64,000 bases of DNA from Actinomycetota bacterium (GTDB lineage Bacteria > Actinomycetota > Thermoleophilia > Gaiellales > Gaiellaceae): positions 1-64,000 of the forward strand of contig JACDEU010000001.1 in the NCBI GenBank assembly GCA_013816245.1, written 5' to 3'. Under the pieces are notes generated by a model that worked only from the letters and a program-made list of their open reading frames with translations, was not told the DNA's origin and did not search any database. Positions 33,498 to 42,122 of the stretch are shown here, piece after piece; the first letter of the stretch is position 1; the number at the start of each line of letters is the position of its first letter. The position numbers and the translations under genes are program-made.

Positions 33498-34234
33498 TAG
33501 GCGAGCAGCGAATAACCGCCGTCGATGATCAGCGTGTGGCCGCGGACCATGTCCGCATCGGCTGAGCACAGGAACGCGACCGCGCCTGCCACGTCGTCCG
33601 GCTCGACCAGACGGCCGGCCGGAGTGCGTGTCCTTCCGGCACTGAGCATCTGCTCGCGGTTCGGGAAGTGATCGAGCGCCTCGGTCTCGACGACACCGGC
33701 GGACACAGCGTTGACGCGAATGCCGCGCGGTGAGAGCTCGACCGCGAGATAGCGCACCACGGATTCGAGTGCGGCCTTGGATGTCCCCACCAGGACGTAG
33801 TTCTCGAGGACGCGCTGCGAGCCAAGAGACGACACGCCGATGATCGACGAGCCGCTCTGCATGTCGGGTGCGCACGCCCGCGCGAGTGAGAGAAGCGCGC
33901 GCGCATTTGCGCTCAGGGTCCAGTCCCAGTGCTTGTCCTCGGTCTCGAGGGCCGGTTTGATCACCCCTGTCGCGGCGTTGTGCACGACAGCTGCGTAGGG
34001 GCCGTGTGACGCGAACTCGGCGACGACCTTCTCTGATGCGACGTTGCCGCGCACGAGAATCGGTTCAGCTCCGGCAGCACGGATCTCGTCCGCAGCAGCC
34101 TCGGCCGCTTTGTCGTTGCGGAGATAGCCGAGCGCGATGCGCGTGGCGCCTTCGGACGCGAGTCGAAGCGCGATCGCCTTGCCGATGCCGCGCGTCCCGC
34201 CCGTCACCAGGACGGAACCGTTTTCGACGGTCAT
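33497..34234 (-). CDS. fabL: Enoyl-ACP reductase III, FabL type (SDR)
   Basis: 245 residues. The NADP(H)-binding start is VLVTGGTRGIGKAIAL. The catalytic region has SSLGSQRVLENYVLVGTSKA, so Tyr and Lys are spaced as YxxVGxSKAALE. The end ADMVRGHTLIIDGG and the LDHFPNREQML segment closely resemble Bacillus subtilis FabL. It should reduce trans-2-enoyl-ACP in fatty acid elongation, or a related enoyl substrate. It sits between two genes with 4-base and shared-codon overlaps in a three-gene minus-strand operon. Confidence 0.85.
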   Translation of the reverse strand: MTVENGSVLVTGGTRGIGKAIALRLASEGATRIALGYLRNDKAAEAAADEIRAAGAEPILVRGNVASEKVVAEFASHGPYAAVVHNAATGVIKPALETEDKHWDWTLSANARALLSLARACAPDMQSGSSIIGVSSLGSQRVLENYVLVGTSKAALESVVRYLAVELSPRGIRVNAVSAGVVETEALDHFPNREQMLSAGRTRTPAGRLVEPDDVAGAVAFLCSADADMVRGHTLIIDGGYSLLA

Positions 34235-34509
34235 TTCCGTCCGGGGAGTGGGTCGTTCGCGGATGCCGTGCTCGGGATCTGGCTCCAGCCGGGCCTCGAT
34301 CTCGGCTCACGCGGTCCTTCCTCGGCCTTGGACGATGCGAAGGCCAGCCGCTTCAGAACCTCGATCTGCGTCTGTGCGTACTGCCTCACCGGATGGCCTT
34401 CGGGCAGATCGCTCACCAGTTCCTCGACCCGGGCGCGTAGCTGGGGAGCAAAGTGCGGCGTCGCAGGGCCGACGAGCGCGTCGACGTCTTCCGTGGTGGG
34501 CTCCCGCAT
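34231..34509 (-). CDS. Small conserved hypothetical protein
   Basis: 92 residues, charged and largely helical. A patterned core (VDALVGPATPHFAPQLRARV, then DLPEGHPVRQYAQTQIEVLKRLA) is followed by a disordered basic C-terminus. The start of fabL overlaps its end by 4 bases. It resembles short actinobacterial hypothetical proteins, but no function can be named. It is the first gene of the fabL operon. Confidence 0.65.
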   Translation of the reverse strand: MREPTTEDVDALVGPATPHFAPQLRARVEELVSDLPEGHPVRQYAQTQIEVLKRLAFASSKAEEGPREPRSRPGWSQIPSTASANDPLPGRK

Positions 34510-34529
34510 GTGCGGAAGCCTAACGGGGA

Positions 34530-35282
34530 CTAGCCCTGGAAGGGAGAGGCGACGGAGATGCGCACCTCGAGCGGAGCGAAGGAATCGGAGAACGAGCCGC
34601 TTCTCGCGGCGACTGTGTGCAGCCCGTCGAGGCTCCGGAGCACGCGGTCGCCGAGCGCCGGCACGTTGATCTCGGATGTCGCTGCGTTCCTGCTCGCGTT
34701 CACGGCGGTGACGTACACGGCCCCGTTGTGGTCGCGGGCACCGACCTTCACGACGCTTTCTGGGGCCACGCTCGCGGCGAGCCGGTCAGACCCGGAGTCG
34801 TGAGGACGAATTCCGCGACTCTAGCTGCGCCGCCGTCGTTCACGGCGGTGACGGCAAGCTTGTACGAGTTGTCGAACGCCAGGCTCGTCAGCGTGGCCTG
34901 ATGCTCGGTGGACGGTCGAGCCCGTACGCGATGCGCGACGACGCCAGAATGCTCGTCCGCCACGCGATCGTCGCGGAGAACGGTGTCAGGGCCGTGGCGT
35001 GTACGGGGTGGGCGTCTCGCTGCTTCTGAAGGACTCGCCTTGCACCGCGGAAACCCGGCGTAGGCCGGGAGTCGACTGGCCGCCGGTGTCGAGACCCATC
35101 GAGTGCGCGACCCGCCTACCGCCGGGCGGTGCGAACGTGAAGGGCGGTGCAGGCCCGGCCGGGTTTTCTGCAGAGGCCGCTACGGGAGTCGAATCGGACC
35201 CGGGAAGGGCGAGCTTGAAACCGATCGTCGAACCGCCAACGACGGCAAGCAGGGCCAGCAGATGGTGCGTGCGCAGGGGCAC
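34530..35282 (-). pseudogene. Decayed secreted protein gene with FN3-like and glycosidase-like C-terminal remnants
   Basis: Three minus-strand pieces in different frames read in order. 35282-34986 has a hydrophobic export segment (HHLLALLAVVGGSTIGFKLAL) and a Pro-rich linker. 34963-34748 looks like part of a fibronectin type III fold (DNSYKLAVTAVNDGGAARVAE). 34769-34530 resembles the all-beta end of secreted glycoside hydrolases (NGAVYVTAVNASRNAATSE ... LEVRISVA). At least two frame changes are needed and no catalytic domain is present, so a large internal deletion is likely. This piece fills the longest stretch in the window without an intact gene; 35283-35337 holds nothing recognisable. Confidence 0.5.
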
Positions 35283-35337
35283 TCTCTAGGAGTCGGCGTC
35301 CAGGCTCGCTCCTCTCCCTCGATCGAGGGATCCCTGG

Positions 35338-36246
35338 GTGCTCTTTACAGTGGCCTCCGTGCGCCGCCCGACCGCCGATCTGCTGCTGCTCGCGACAGTC
35401 AGCCTGTGGGCGCTCAACTTCACCGTCTCGAAGTACATCCTCGACCACGGGTTCCGGCCCCTGGCCTACTCCTCGACTCGCTATGCCTGCGCGGGGCTGA
35501 TCTTCGCCGCGATCACCTTCGCCTGGGAGCGCTCCCTGCGGATGGGCCGTCGCGATCTGCCGATCATCGTCTTCTGCGCGGCGGTGCTGTTTGCGAACCA
35601 GTTGAGCTTCGTGTACGCGCTGCGCTTCACGACGGCGACGACCGTCGCGCTGCTGTTCGGCACGCTGCCGATCTTCACGGCCCTGTTCGCCAGGGGCAGC
35701 GGCGTCGAGCACCTGAGCCGGCGCTTCTGGATCGCAGCGTTGGTGTCGTTCGCGGGCGTCGTTCTCGTCGCAGCCGGCTCGGGCGGCAGCCTGTCGGCGA
35801 ACCTCAAGGGCGACACGCTCGCGGTTTGCGGTGCGGCGACCTGGGCGGCCTACTCGGTGGCGATCGGGCCTCTCATGCGCCGCTACTCGCCGTTCAGGCT
35901 GAGCGCCGTGTTCCTGCTCGCCGTGACGCCGCTCCTGGCTCTGGCCGGGTCGCAGCAGCTCGCCCACCAGCGCTACGACTTCGGCGCGCTCGTCTGGATC
36001 GGGTTCGCGTTTTCGGTGCTCGGGCCGCTCGTGCTCACCAATCTGTTCTGGTTTACGGCGATCGATCGTGTCGGCCCCTCACGCGCCTCGTTGTTCGCGA
36101 ACCTTCAGCCTTTCCTGGCCGCGATCGTCGCACTCGTCCTGCTTTCCGAGGCGATCACGACCGTGCAGATCGTCGGCGGCGTCGCGATCGCGGCCGGCAT
36201 CGTCCTCTCGCCTCGGCGAGCCGCCCCCGAGCCGCCGGCCGAGTAG
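35338..36246 (+). CDS. EamA/DMT family transporter
   Basis: 302 residues with ten predicted helices in two repeated EamA halves (first ADLLLLATVSLWALNFTVSK; second GDTLAVCGAATWAAYSVAIG). Drug/metabolite transporters of this kind export amino acids or other small metabolites; no substrate can be named. GTG 35338 is the longest start; GTG at 35350 or 35359 is also possible and would better fit the first helix. It precedes the 4-hydroxyphenylpyruvate dioxygenase gene by 9 bases and may share its transcript. Confidence 0.85.
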   Translation: MLFTVASVRRPTADLLLLATVSLWALNFTVSKYILDHGFRPLAYSSTRYACAGLIFAAITFAWERSLRMGRRDLPIIVFCAAVLFANQLSFVYALRFTTATTVALLFGTLPIFTALFARGSGVEHLSRRFWIAALVSFAGVVLVAAGSGGSLSANLKGDTLAVCGAATWAAYSVAIGPLMRRYSPFRLSAVFLLAVTPLLALAGSQQLAHQRYDFGALVWIGFAFSVLGPLVLTNLFWFTAIDRVGPSRASLFANLQPFLAAIVALVLLSEAITTVQIVGGVAIAAGIVLSPRRAAPEPPAE

Positions 36247-36255
36247 AATTTTGGC

Positions 36256-37362
36256 ATGGGACAGAACGCCGACTTCATGCCGATCGATGGCTGGGATCAC
36301 CTCGAGCTCTACGTCGGCAACGCCAAGCAGGCCGCGTTCTTCTACGAGCAAGCGTTCGGTTTCACGAGAACCGCGTACGCGGGGCCTGAGACCGGTGTCC
36401 GGGACCGCGCGTCCTATGTGCTCGAGCAGGACGACATCCGGCTCGTCCTCACGAGCGGGCTCGGGCCAGACAGCGACATCACCCGCTTTGCGTGCGCGCA
36501 CGGCGACGGCGTCAAGGACACGGCGCTCACCGTTCCGGATGCGGCGAACGCGTATCGCGAGGCGACCCAGCGGGGAGCGCGTGGGGTCAGCCCGCCGCAC
36601 TGGGTCGAAGACGACTTCGGCCGGGTCGAGCGGGCGACGATCGCCACCTATGGCGACAACGTTCACACCTTCGTCAACCGCAGCGAGTACACCGGCCCGT
36701 TCCTCCCGGGATACCAAGAGATTGCGACGACCAACGGCAAGCCGGCGACCGGCGTCGGCCTGCGCGCGATCGACCACGTCGTCGGGAACGTCGAGCTCGG
36801 CCGCATGGACTACTGGGTGGAGTTCTACGAGCGCACGATGGGCTTCACGAACATCATCCATTTCGCCGACGAGCAGATCCACACCGAGTACTCGGCGCTG
36901 ATGTCGAAGGTGATGGCGGACGGCCAGGGCAAGATCAAGTTTCCAATCAACGAGCCGGCCGAGGGGAAGCGCAAGAGCCAGATCGAGGAGTACCTCGAGT
37001 TCTTCGGCGGCCCGGGCGTGCAACACATCGCCTTGCAGTCCGAGGACATCGTGGGCAGCGTCCAGACACTGCAGGATCGCGGCGTCGCCTTCCTTTCGAC
37101 TCCCGAGTCGTACTACGCCGACGCCATGGAGCGCGTGGGCGAGATCGGGGAGGACTGGGAGGACCTGCGCCGACTGCGAATCCTCGTCGACCGAGACGAG
37201 GACGGCTACCTGCTGCAGATCTTCACGAGAACCGTACAGGACCGCCCGACGCTTTTCTTCGAGGTGATCGAGCGCCACGGCGCCCGCGGTTTCGGTGAAG
37301 GGAACTTCAAGGCGCTCTTCGAGGCGATCGAGCGCGAGCAAGCCCTTCGCGGCAATCTCTGA
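36256..37362 (+). CDS. hppD: 4-hydroxyphenylpyruvate dioxygenase
   Basis: 368 residues, full length. Two vicinal-oxygen-chelate halves are seen. The iron ligands are His in AIDHVVGN, His in VQHIALQSEDI and Glu in FFEVIERHG. GFGEGNFKALFEAIEREQ is the conserved closing helix. It converts 4-hydroxyphenylpyruvate to homogentisate, the second step of tyrosine degradation. The product feeds homogentisate dioxygenase encoded at 42123. Confidence 0.97.
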   Translation: MGQNADFMPIDGWDHLELYVGNAKQAAFFYEQAFGFTRTAYAGPETGVRDRASYVLEQDDIRLVLTSGLGPDSDITRFACAHGDGVKDTALTVPDAANAYREATQRGARGVSPPHWVEDDFGRVERATIATYGDNVHTFVNRSEYTGPFLPGYQEIATTNGKPATGVGLRAIDHVVGNVELGRMDYWVEFYERTMGFTNIIHFADEQIHTEYSALMSKVMADGQGKIKFPINEPAEGKRKSQIEEYLEFFGGPGVQHIALQSEDIVGSVQTLQDRGVAFLSTPESYYADAMERVGEIGEDWEDLRRLRILVDRDEDGYLLQIFTRTVQDRPTLFFEVIERHGARGFGEGNFKALFEAIEREQALRGNL

Positions 37363-37461
37363 GTGACTTTCGCCGCTACCTAGGTCGCGCCGCAGACCGC
37401 AAGCTGGAGCGCCTGTCGGCATCTACTCCTCGGACAAGAAATCCCAGCAAGGGGAGTGAAT

Positions 37462-38100
37462 ATGCACATGCGCCGAATGGTCATCGTCTGCGCCCTGCTC
37501 GTCGGAGCCCTGACGCTCGTTGCGTCGGGCCTCGCCGATCCGGGCGACAAAGGCAAGGGCAAGGCTCAGGGGAAGAATAAGTTCAGCTTCACCCTGACGA
37601 ACACGGACAACCGCTGTGACGGCAGCGGCGTCTGGGCGACGCTTCAGGAGAAGCGGACGTATCAGGTGCACGCCAATGCCGACGGCACGTTCCGCCTGCG
37701 CCGCGTCAGCAAGGGAACGTTCACGACGCTCCCCGGAACGAGCCCGGGGAACTGCCCGGCGAACAAGAGCAAGCACGGCAAGCTCATTCGCGCCGGCGTG
37801 ACAGGCCGCTTCGGCGGCTATCTCGAGGGCACGGTCACAGGAGGCACGTTCAACAAGAACGCCACCTGCATCGCCGCCTGTTTCACCGGCGACTTCGTGA
37901 GCACCTTCTTCGGTGCGAGCGCCACGTTCACGTGCGACGGCGCGACGAACAGCACCGATTGCAAGTTCAACTTCAACTACACCGCGCCGAGTCGCGCTGC
38001 CAACCGGCCGCGGCTGATCGTCCGGCACTGGCAGGACCGTGGGAAGGGCTCCGGCACGACACTCAAGGAGAGCTTCCACGGCGATATCGCCAGCTCCTAG
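37462..38100 (+). CDS. Secreted protein of unknown function
   Basis: 212 residues from ATG 37462, which has GGGGAG 5 bases upstream. A clear signal peptide is followed by a Lys/Gly-rich stretch (GDKGKGKAQGKNKFS). The mature part has about eight Cys residues and beta-like Thr/Gly-rich sequence. No family was recognised. A strong terminator follows. The even spacing of cysteines suggests a small disulfide-stabilised extracellular domain. Confidence 0.75.
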   Translation: MHMRRMVIVCALLVGALTLVASGLADPGDKGKGKAQGKNKFSFTLTNTDNRCDGSGVWATLQEKRTYQVHANADGTFRLRRVSKGTFTTLPGTSPGNCPANKSKHGKLIRAGVTGRFGGYLEGTVTGGTFNKNATCIAACFTGDFVSTFFGASATFTCDGATNSTDCKFNFNYTAPSRAANRPRLIVRHWQDRGKGSGTTLKESFHGDIASS

Positions 38101-38120
38101 CTTCCAGGACGAATGAACGA

Positions 38121-38153
38121 TGAAGAGCCCGCTTCGGCGGGCTCTTCAGTTTT
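38121..38153 (+). terminator. Rho-independent terminator
   Basis: A perfect 12-base stem (38121-38132 with 38137-38148) closed by a TTCG tetraloop is followed by GTTTTA. It ends the secreted-protein transcript 21 bases after its stop codon and isolates the cation diffusion facilitator gene. Confidence 0.85.
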
Positions 38154-38162
38154 ACTAGCCGA

Positions 38163-39515
38163 ATGCAACCGCAACGGAGAGCGGCGCTCGTCTCGGTGGT
38201 GGCGGCCATCGTGCTCATCGCGCTCAAGCTCGGCGCCGGCCTCGCATCGCACAGCCTCGGCCTCATCTCTGAGGCGCTGCACTCCGGAACCGACCTGGTT
38301 GCGGCGCTCCTCACCCTCTTCGCGGTCGGCGTCGCCGTCCGACCCGCGGACGTGTCGCACCAGTACGGGCACGGGAAGGCGGAACACCTCTCGGCGCTCG
38401 CCGAAGCGGCGATCCTCGTCCTGGCGAGCCTGTTCATCGCCTGGCGCGCGATCACGCACCTCGTCGGCGACCGGCCGAGCTCCGTGCACGCGACGTGGTA
38501 CGCGTTCGTCGTGATCGCGATCGTGATCGCCGTCGACCTCAGCCGTACCGTGGTGCTCCGCCGGGCGTCGCAGCGCTACCACAGCGCGGCGCTTGCAGCA
38601 AACGCGCTCCACTTCGCCAGCGACCTCGCCGGTTCGGTGGCAGTGCTGGTCGGGCTCGTCCTCGTACACCAGGGCCATCCGCGCGCAGACTCCGCAGCGG
38701 CGCTCTTCGTCGCCGTGCTCGTGTCACTCGCAGCCGTCCGTCTGATGAAGCGGAACGTCGACGTCCTGATGGACCGCGCTCCGGCAGACGCCGAGGAAGC
38801 TGCCCGCGCAGCGATCGCGGGGATCGAGCCTCGCGTCGCCCTCCGCCGGCTGCGCGTGCGCCAGGCCGGGCCGCGACAGTTCATGGACGTCGTGATCGGT
38901 GTGCCCCCCGGCGCTGCGGTGGGCCAGGGCCACGCGGTCGCCGACCGAGTCGAGGAGGCCTTGAACGAGGCGCTGCCCGGCAGCGACGTCGTCGTCCACG
39001 TCGAGCCGCAGGAAAACGACGCTGCCATTCGCGACCGCGCGCACGCAGCTGCGCTCGGCGTTCCGGGTGTGCGCGAGGTGCACAACGTCAGCGTCCTCGG
39101 CGTCGGCGGGCGGACGGAAGTGTCACTGCACCTGAAGCTTCCCGGAGAGCTGACGCTCGAGGAGGCGCACAAGGTCGCGAATCAGGTCGAGTCGGCCATC
39201 GCCCAGGCCGTGCGGGAGGTCGACGACGTCCAGACTCACATCGAGCCGCTCGCCGAGCCCTCGGAGGGTCGACCGATGATCGAGGACGCCGCCGAGCGGG
39301 ACGTCGTTCTACGCATTGTGCATGACGTCACCGGCCTGGAGCCGCGCGAGCTCCGCTTCGTGCGCACCGACGAAGGAATGATCGCCTACCTGACTCTCGG
39401 CCTCGACCCGACGAGCCCGCTAGCCGATGCGCACGCACGTGCGAGCGAGATCGAGGAACGAATCCGTCGTGCTCGCCCCGACATCGCCGACGTGATCGTG
39501 CACACGGAGCCGTAA
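38163..39515 (+). CDS. Cation diffusion facilitator (CDF) transporter with extended C-terminus
   Basis: 450 residues against about 300 for typical CDF proteins. Six helices carry the two metal sites as HxxxD pairs (HSGTD in helix 2, HFASD in helix 5); this His/Asp set is typical of Zn or related divalent metals. The cytoplasmic part has the usual dimerisation domain (about residues 210-290), then a second related ferredoxin-like repeat (REVHNVSVLGVGGRTEVSLH ... VDDVQTHIEP) and a third partial one ending in IADVIVHTEP. The function is metal efflux. The extra domains may be metal or regulatory sites. Confidence 0.9.
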   Translation: MQPQRRAALVSVVAAIVLIALKLGAGLASHSLGLISEALHSGTDLVAALLTLFAVGVAVRPADVSHQYGHGKAEHLSALAEAAILVLASLFIAWRAITHLVGDRPSSVHATWYAFVVIAIVIAVDLSRTVVLRRASQRYHSAALAANALHFASDLAGSVAVLVGLVLVHQGHPRADSAAALFVAVLVSLAAVRLMKRNVDVLMDRAPADAEEAARAAIAGIEPRVALRRLRVRQAGPRQFMDVVIGVPPGAAVGQGHAVADRVEEALNEALPGSDVVVHVEPQENDAAIRDRAHAAALGVPGVREVHNVSVLGVGGRTEVSLHLKLPGELTLEEAHKVANQVESAIAQAVREVDDVQTHIEPLAEPSEGRPMIEDAAERDVVLRIVHDVTGLEPRELRFVRTDEGMIAYLTLGLDPTSPLADAHARASEIEERIRRARPDIADVIVHTEP

Positions 39516-40328
39516 GTGCGCCTCTGCATGTTCACGCCGCGGGACCTACAGCTCGAGCGGGGCTGGCCGGGGATCGTCGAGGGCGACACGGTCGTACAGC
39601 TCGCGGCGCAGACGCTGCAGGCGTTCTTCACCGGCGGCGGCAGCGCGCGGCGGCACGCGGAGTACCCGCTGGCCGCAGTGGACTTTCGTCCGCCGGTCCT
39701 GCACCCACCATCGGTGCGCGACTTCTACGCGTTCGAGCAGCACGTCAAGACCGCCCGAGCGCTCCGTGGGCAGGAGGTTCCGCCCGAGTGGTACGAGATC
39801 CCGGTCTTCTACTTCTCGAATCCCGCGGCCATCTACGGGCCCGAGGACGAGATCCAGGCTCCACCCGATTCGAACGAGCTCGACTACGAGCTCGAGGTTG
39901 CGGCGATCATCGGGGCAGACGCCAAGATCGCGGGCTTCACGGTCATGAACGACTGGTCCGCGCGCGATCTACAGCGGGCCGAGATGAGGGTCGGGCTCGG
40001 CCCGGCGAAAGGGAAGGACTTCGCCACGAGCATCGGGCCGCTGCTCGTCACCCCGGACGAGTTCGACGGCGCGAGCGGGACGATGGTCGCGCGCGTCAAC
40101 GGTGAGGAGCGCTCGCGCGGGAATCTGGCGGACATGTACCACTCGTGGGACGCGATCGTGGCGCACGCTGCACGGAACACGCATCTCCGTCCGGGAGACA
40201 TTCTCGGCTCCGGCACGGTGGGGACGGGGTGCATCCTCGAGCACGGCGACGGTCGCTGGCTGCAAGGCGGTGACGTCGTCGAGCTCGAGGTCGAGGGCAT
40301 CGGCGTCTTGCGTAACCGTGTCGCTTGA
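39516..40328 (+). CDS. Fumarylacetoacetate hydrolase family protein
   Basis: 270 residues; the GTG start follows the previous stop directly. FAH-fold motifs are present: PSVRDFYAFEQHVKTARALR, the metal-binding ELDYELEVAAIIG, and MNDWSARDLQRAEM, GKDFATSIGP and LGSGTVGTGC. Given hppD and hmgA close by, it probably cleaves fumarylacetoacetate or the maleyl isomer, the last step of tyrosine breakdown. FAH-family members also act on other diketo acids, so the exact substrate is inferred from context. Confidence 0.88.
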   Translation: MRLCMFTPRDLQLERGWPGIVEGDTVVQLAAQTLQAFFTGGGSARRHAEYPLAAVDFRPPVLHPPSVRDFYAFEQHVKTARALRGQEVPPEWYEIPVFYFSNPAAIYGPEDEIQAPPDSNELDYELEVAAIIGADAKIAGFTVMNDWSARDLQRAEMRVGLGPAKGKDFATSIGPLLVTPDEFDGASGTMVARVNGEERSRGNLADMYHSWDAIVAHAARNTHLRPGDILGSGTVGTGCILEHGDGRWLQGGDVVELEVEGIGVLRNRVA

Positions 40329-40353
40329 CTCTTACCCTGGGGGAGGAGGCATC

Positions 40354-41106
40354 GTGTCGATCGACATGGAGAACCTCATGTCGATCGGCGAGTTCGCCTC
40401 CGCGTCCCGGCTCTCGCAGAAGGCTCTCCGCCTTTACGGGGAGAAGGGCCTGCTGGCACCGGCTTGGGTCGACCCGGGCTCGGGCTACCGCTACTACACA
40501 CTCGAGCAGGTGCGGGAGGCGACGCTGATCGTGCTGTTGCGTCGCGGCGGCATGTCCCTCGCCGAGATCCGAGCGTTTCTTCGCGAGCCGAGCCTCGAGC
40601 TGCTCGAGGAGTATGAGCGACGCGTGGCCGACGAGTTCGCGGATCGGCGCCGAGTTCTCCGCTACGTGAAGCGCATCCTGAAGGAGGAGCCCATGTATGA
40701 CGTTCTCACCAGGAAGGTCTCCGACGTGCCGTACGTCGGTCGTACGAAGCGTGTCCTGGTTCCCGAGCTCGAGTCGTTCATCTGCTCGACCTTCGAGGAA
40801 CTGGGCGAGGCCGACGGCGGCCACCCGTTTGTGCTCTACCACGGCGCGGTGAACAACGAGGAGGACGGTCCGGTCGAGGTCTGCGTTCCGCAGCGCTCCG
40901 GCGACAAGCGCTTGCCGGCCGGTGAAGTCGCCTTCACGGAGATCGCCGGGCAGCAGTGCTCTTTCCCGGAGATTCTCGGCGCCTACGAGGCCGTGTATCG
41001 CTGGGCCAAGAAGCAGGGCCGCGAGCCGGGCGGGCCGCCACGCGAGATCTACCTCAACGGCTTCGAAGAGGAGCTGCACATGGAGATCGCACTACCCCTC
41101 CGCTGA
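40354..41106 (+). CDS. MerR family regulator with GyrI-like effector domain
   Basis: 250 residues from GTG 40354, placed by a strong GGGAGGAGG site ending 5 bases upstream. The winged helix covers about residues 8-78 (MSIGEFASASRLSQKALRLY ... GYRYYTLEQVREATLIVLLR). A coiled dimer helix and a GyrI/BmrR-like ligand domain (about 115-250) follow. BmrR-type proteins bend promoters when they bind hydrophobic amphipathic ligands. The target may be this catabolic cluster or a nearby transporter; that is not shown. Confidence 0.87.
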   Translation: MSIDMENLMSIGEFASASRLSQKALRLYGEKGLLAPAWVDPGSGYRYYTLEQVREATLIVLLRRGGMSLAEIRAFLREPSLELLEEYERRVADEFADRRRVLRYVKRILKEEPMYDVLTRKVSDVPYVGRTKRVLVPELESFICSTFEELGEADGGHPFVLYHGAVNNEEDGPVEVCVPQRSGDKRLPAGEVAFTEIAGQQCSFPEILGAYEAVYRWAKKQGREPGGPPREIYLNGFEEELHMEIALPLR

Positions 41107-41122
41107 AGGCGAAGATAGGCCG

Positions 41123-42118
41123 GTGCAGGCCGAGGTCATCGTCGTGGGGGCGGGGGTCATGGGATCGGCGACCGCCCATGCACTGGCGCGCGATGGTCGT
41201 GACGTCCTGCTCGTCGAACAGTTCCAGGTCGGGCACGACCGGGGTTCGAGTCACGGCCGCTCGCGGATCGTGCGGCTTGCGTATCCCGAGGTCGAGTTCG
41301 TCGAGCTCGCGAAGGAGGCGTTCGCGGGCTGGCGGGAGCTCGAGCAGGAGTCCGGGCAGGAGCTGCTCGAGCTGAACGGGCTGCTCGAGCTCGTCGAGGA
41401 ACCCGGCCAGAGCTCGCAGGGCGCGCTCGACGCCGCGGGCGCGGACTACGAGCTGCTGGACGCAGAGAGAGCGCGGGCACGGTGGCCCGTGGGCGTGCCG
41501 GACGGCTGGACGGCGCTCTTCCAGCCGGAGGCCGGAATCGTCCGTGCCGACCTCGCGCAGCGAGCGTTCGTCGACTGCGCCGTTGCACGCGGGGTGCGTC
41601 TCGAGGAGGGGAGACGCGTCGAGTTGCTCGACGAGCTCGATGCGTCGGCGGTCGTCGTGACGGCAGGCCCCTGGGTTACCAGGTTCTTTCCGGATGTGCC
41701 GGTGCGGACCACGCGCGAGACCGTGGCCTATTTTCAGCGTGAGGGCGATCCCTTGCCGTCGGTCGTCCAGCTCGACCCGGAGACGCGGGGCCACGCGATG
41801 TACTCGCTGCACGACCCGGTGTACGGGCTGAAGGCCGGCGCCCATCATGCGGGTGCAGTGGTCGATCCGGACGAGTCCGGCGAGCCTGACCCGGCACTCG
41901 TCGAACGCATCGCGGAATGGGTCGCGCGCACGTACCCCGACGCCGAGCCAGAGCCCGTCGCTGCCGAAACGTGCATGTACGCGACGACCGCGGACGAGCA
42001 CTTCATCCTCGAGCGTCGCGGAAAGGTCGTGATCGGCTCGGCGTGCAGCGGCCACGGCTTCAAGTTCGCGCCCGTGATCGGGACGAGGCTCGCCGCTCTG
42101 GCGGCGGATATCCTCTAG
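41123..42118 (+). CDS. FAD-dependent amine oxidase, SolA/monomeric sarcosine oxidase family
   Basis: 331 residues from GTG 41123. It has the dinucleotide fold VIVVGAGVMGSATAHALA, the family stretch GSSHGRSRIVRLAYPE, TAGPWVTRFFP, and the C-terminal CMYATTADEHFILE and GSACSGHGFKFAPVIG. The Cys of CMYA corresponds to the residue that covalently holds FAD in monomeric sarcosine and N-methyltryptophan oxidases. It oxidises an N-methylated or secondary amino acid to aldehyde or imine with H2O2. The size is a little below the usual 370-390. Its placement 5 bases before hmgA suggests an aromatic N-methyl substrate, which is a guess. Confidence 0.85.
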   Translation: MQAEVIVVGAGVMGSATAHALARDGRDVLLVEQFQVGHDRGSSHGRSRIVRLAYPEVEFVELAKEAFAGWRELEQESGQELLELNGLLELVEEPGQSSQGALDAAGADYELLDAERARARWPVGVPDGWTALFQPEAGIVRADLAQRAFVDCAVARGVRLEEGRRVELLDELDASAVVVTAGPWVTRFFPDVPVRTTRETVAYFQREGDPLPSVVQLDPETRGHAMYSLHDPVYGLKAGAHHAGAVVDPDESGEPDPALVERIAEWVARTYPDAEPEPVAAETCMYATTADEHFILERRGKVVIGSACSGHGFKFAPVIGTRLAALAADIL

Positions 42119-42122
42119 CGCG

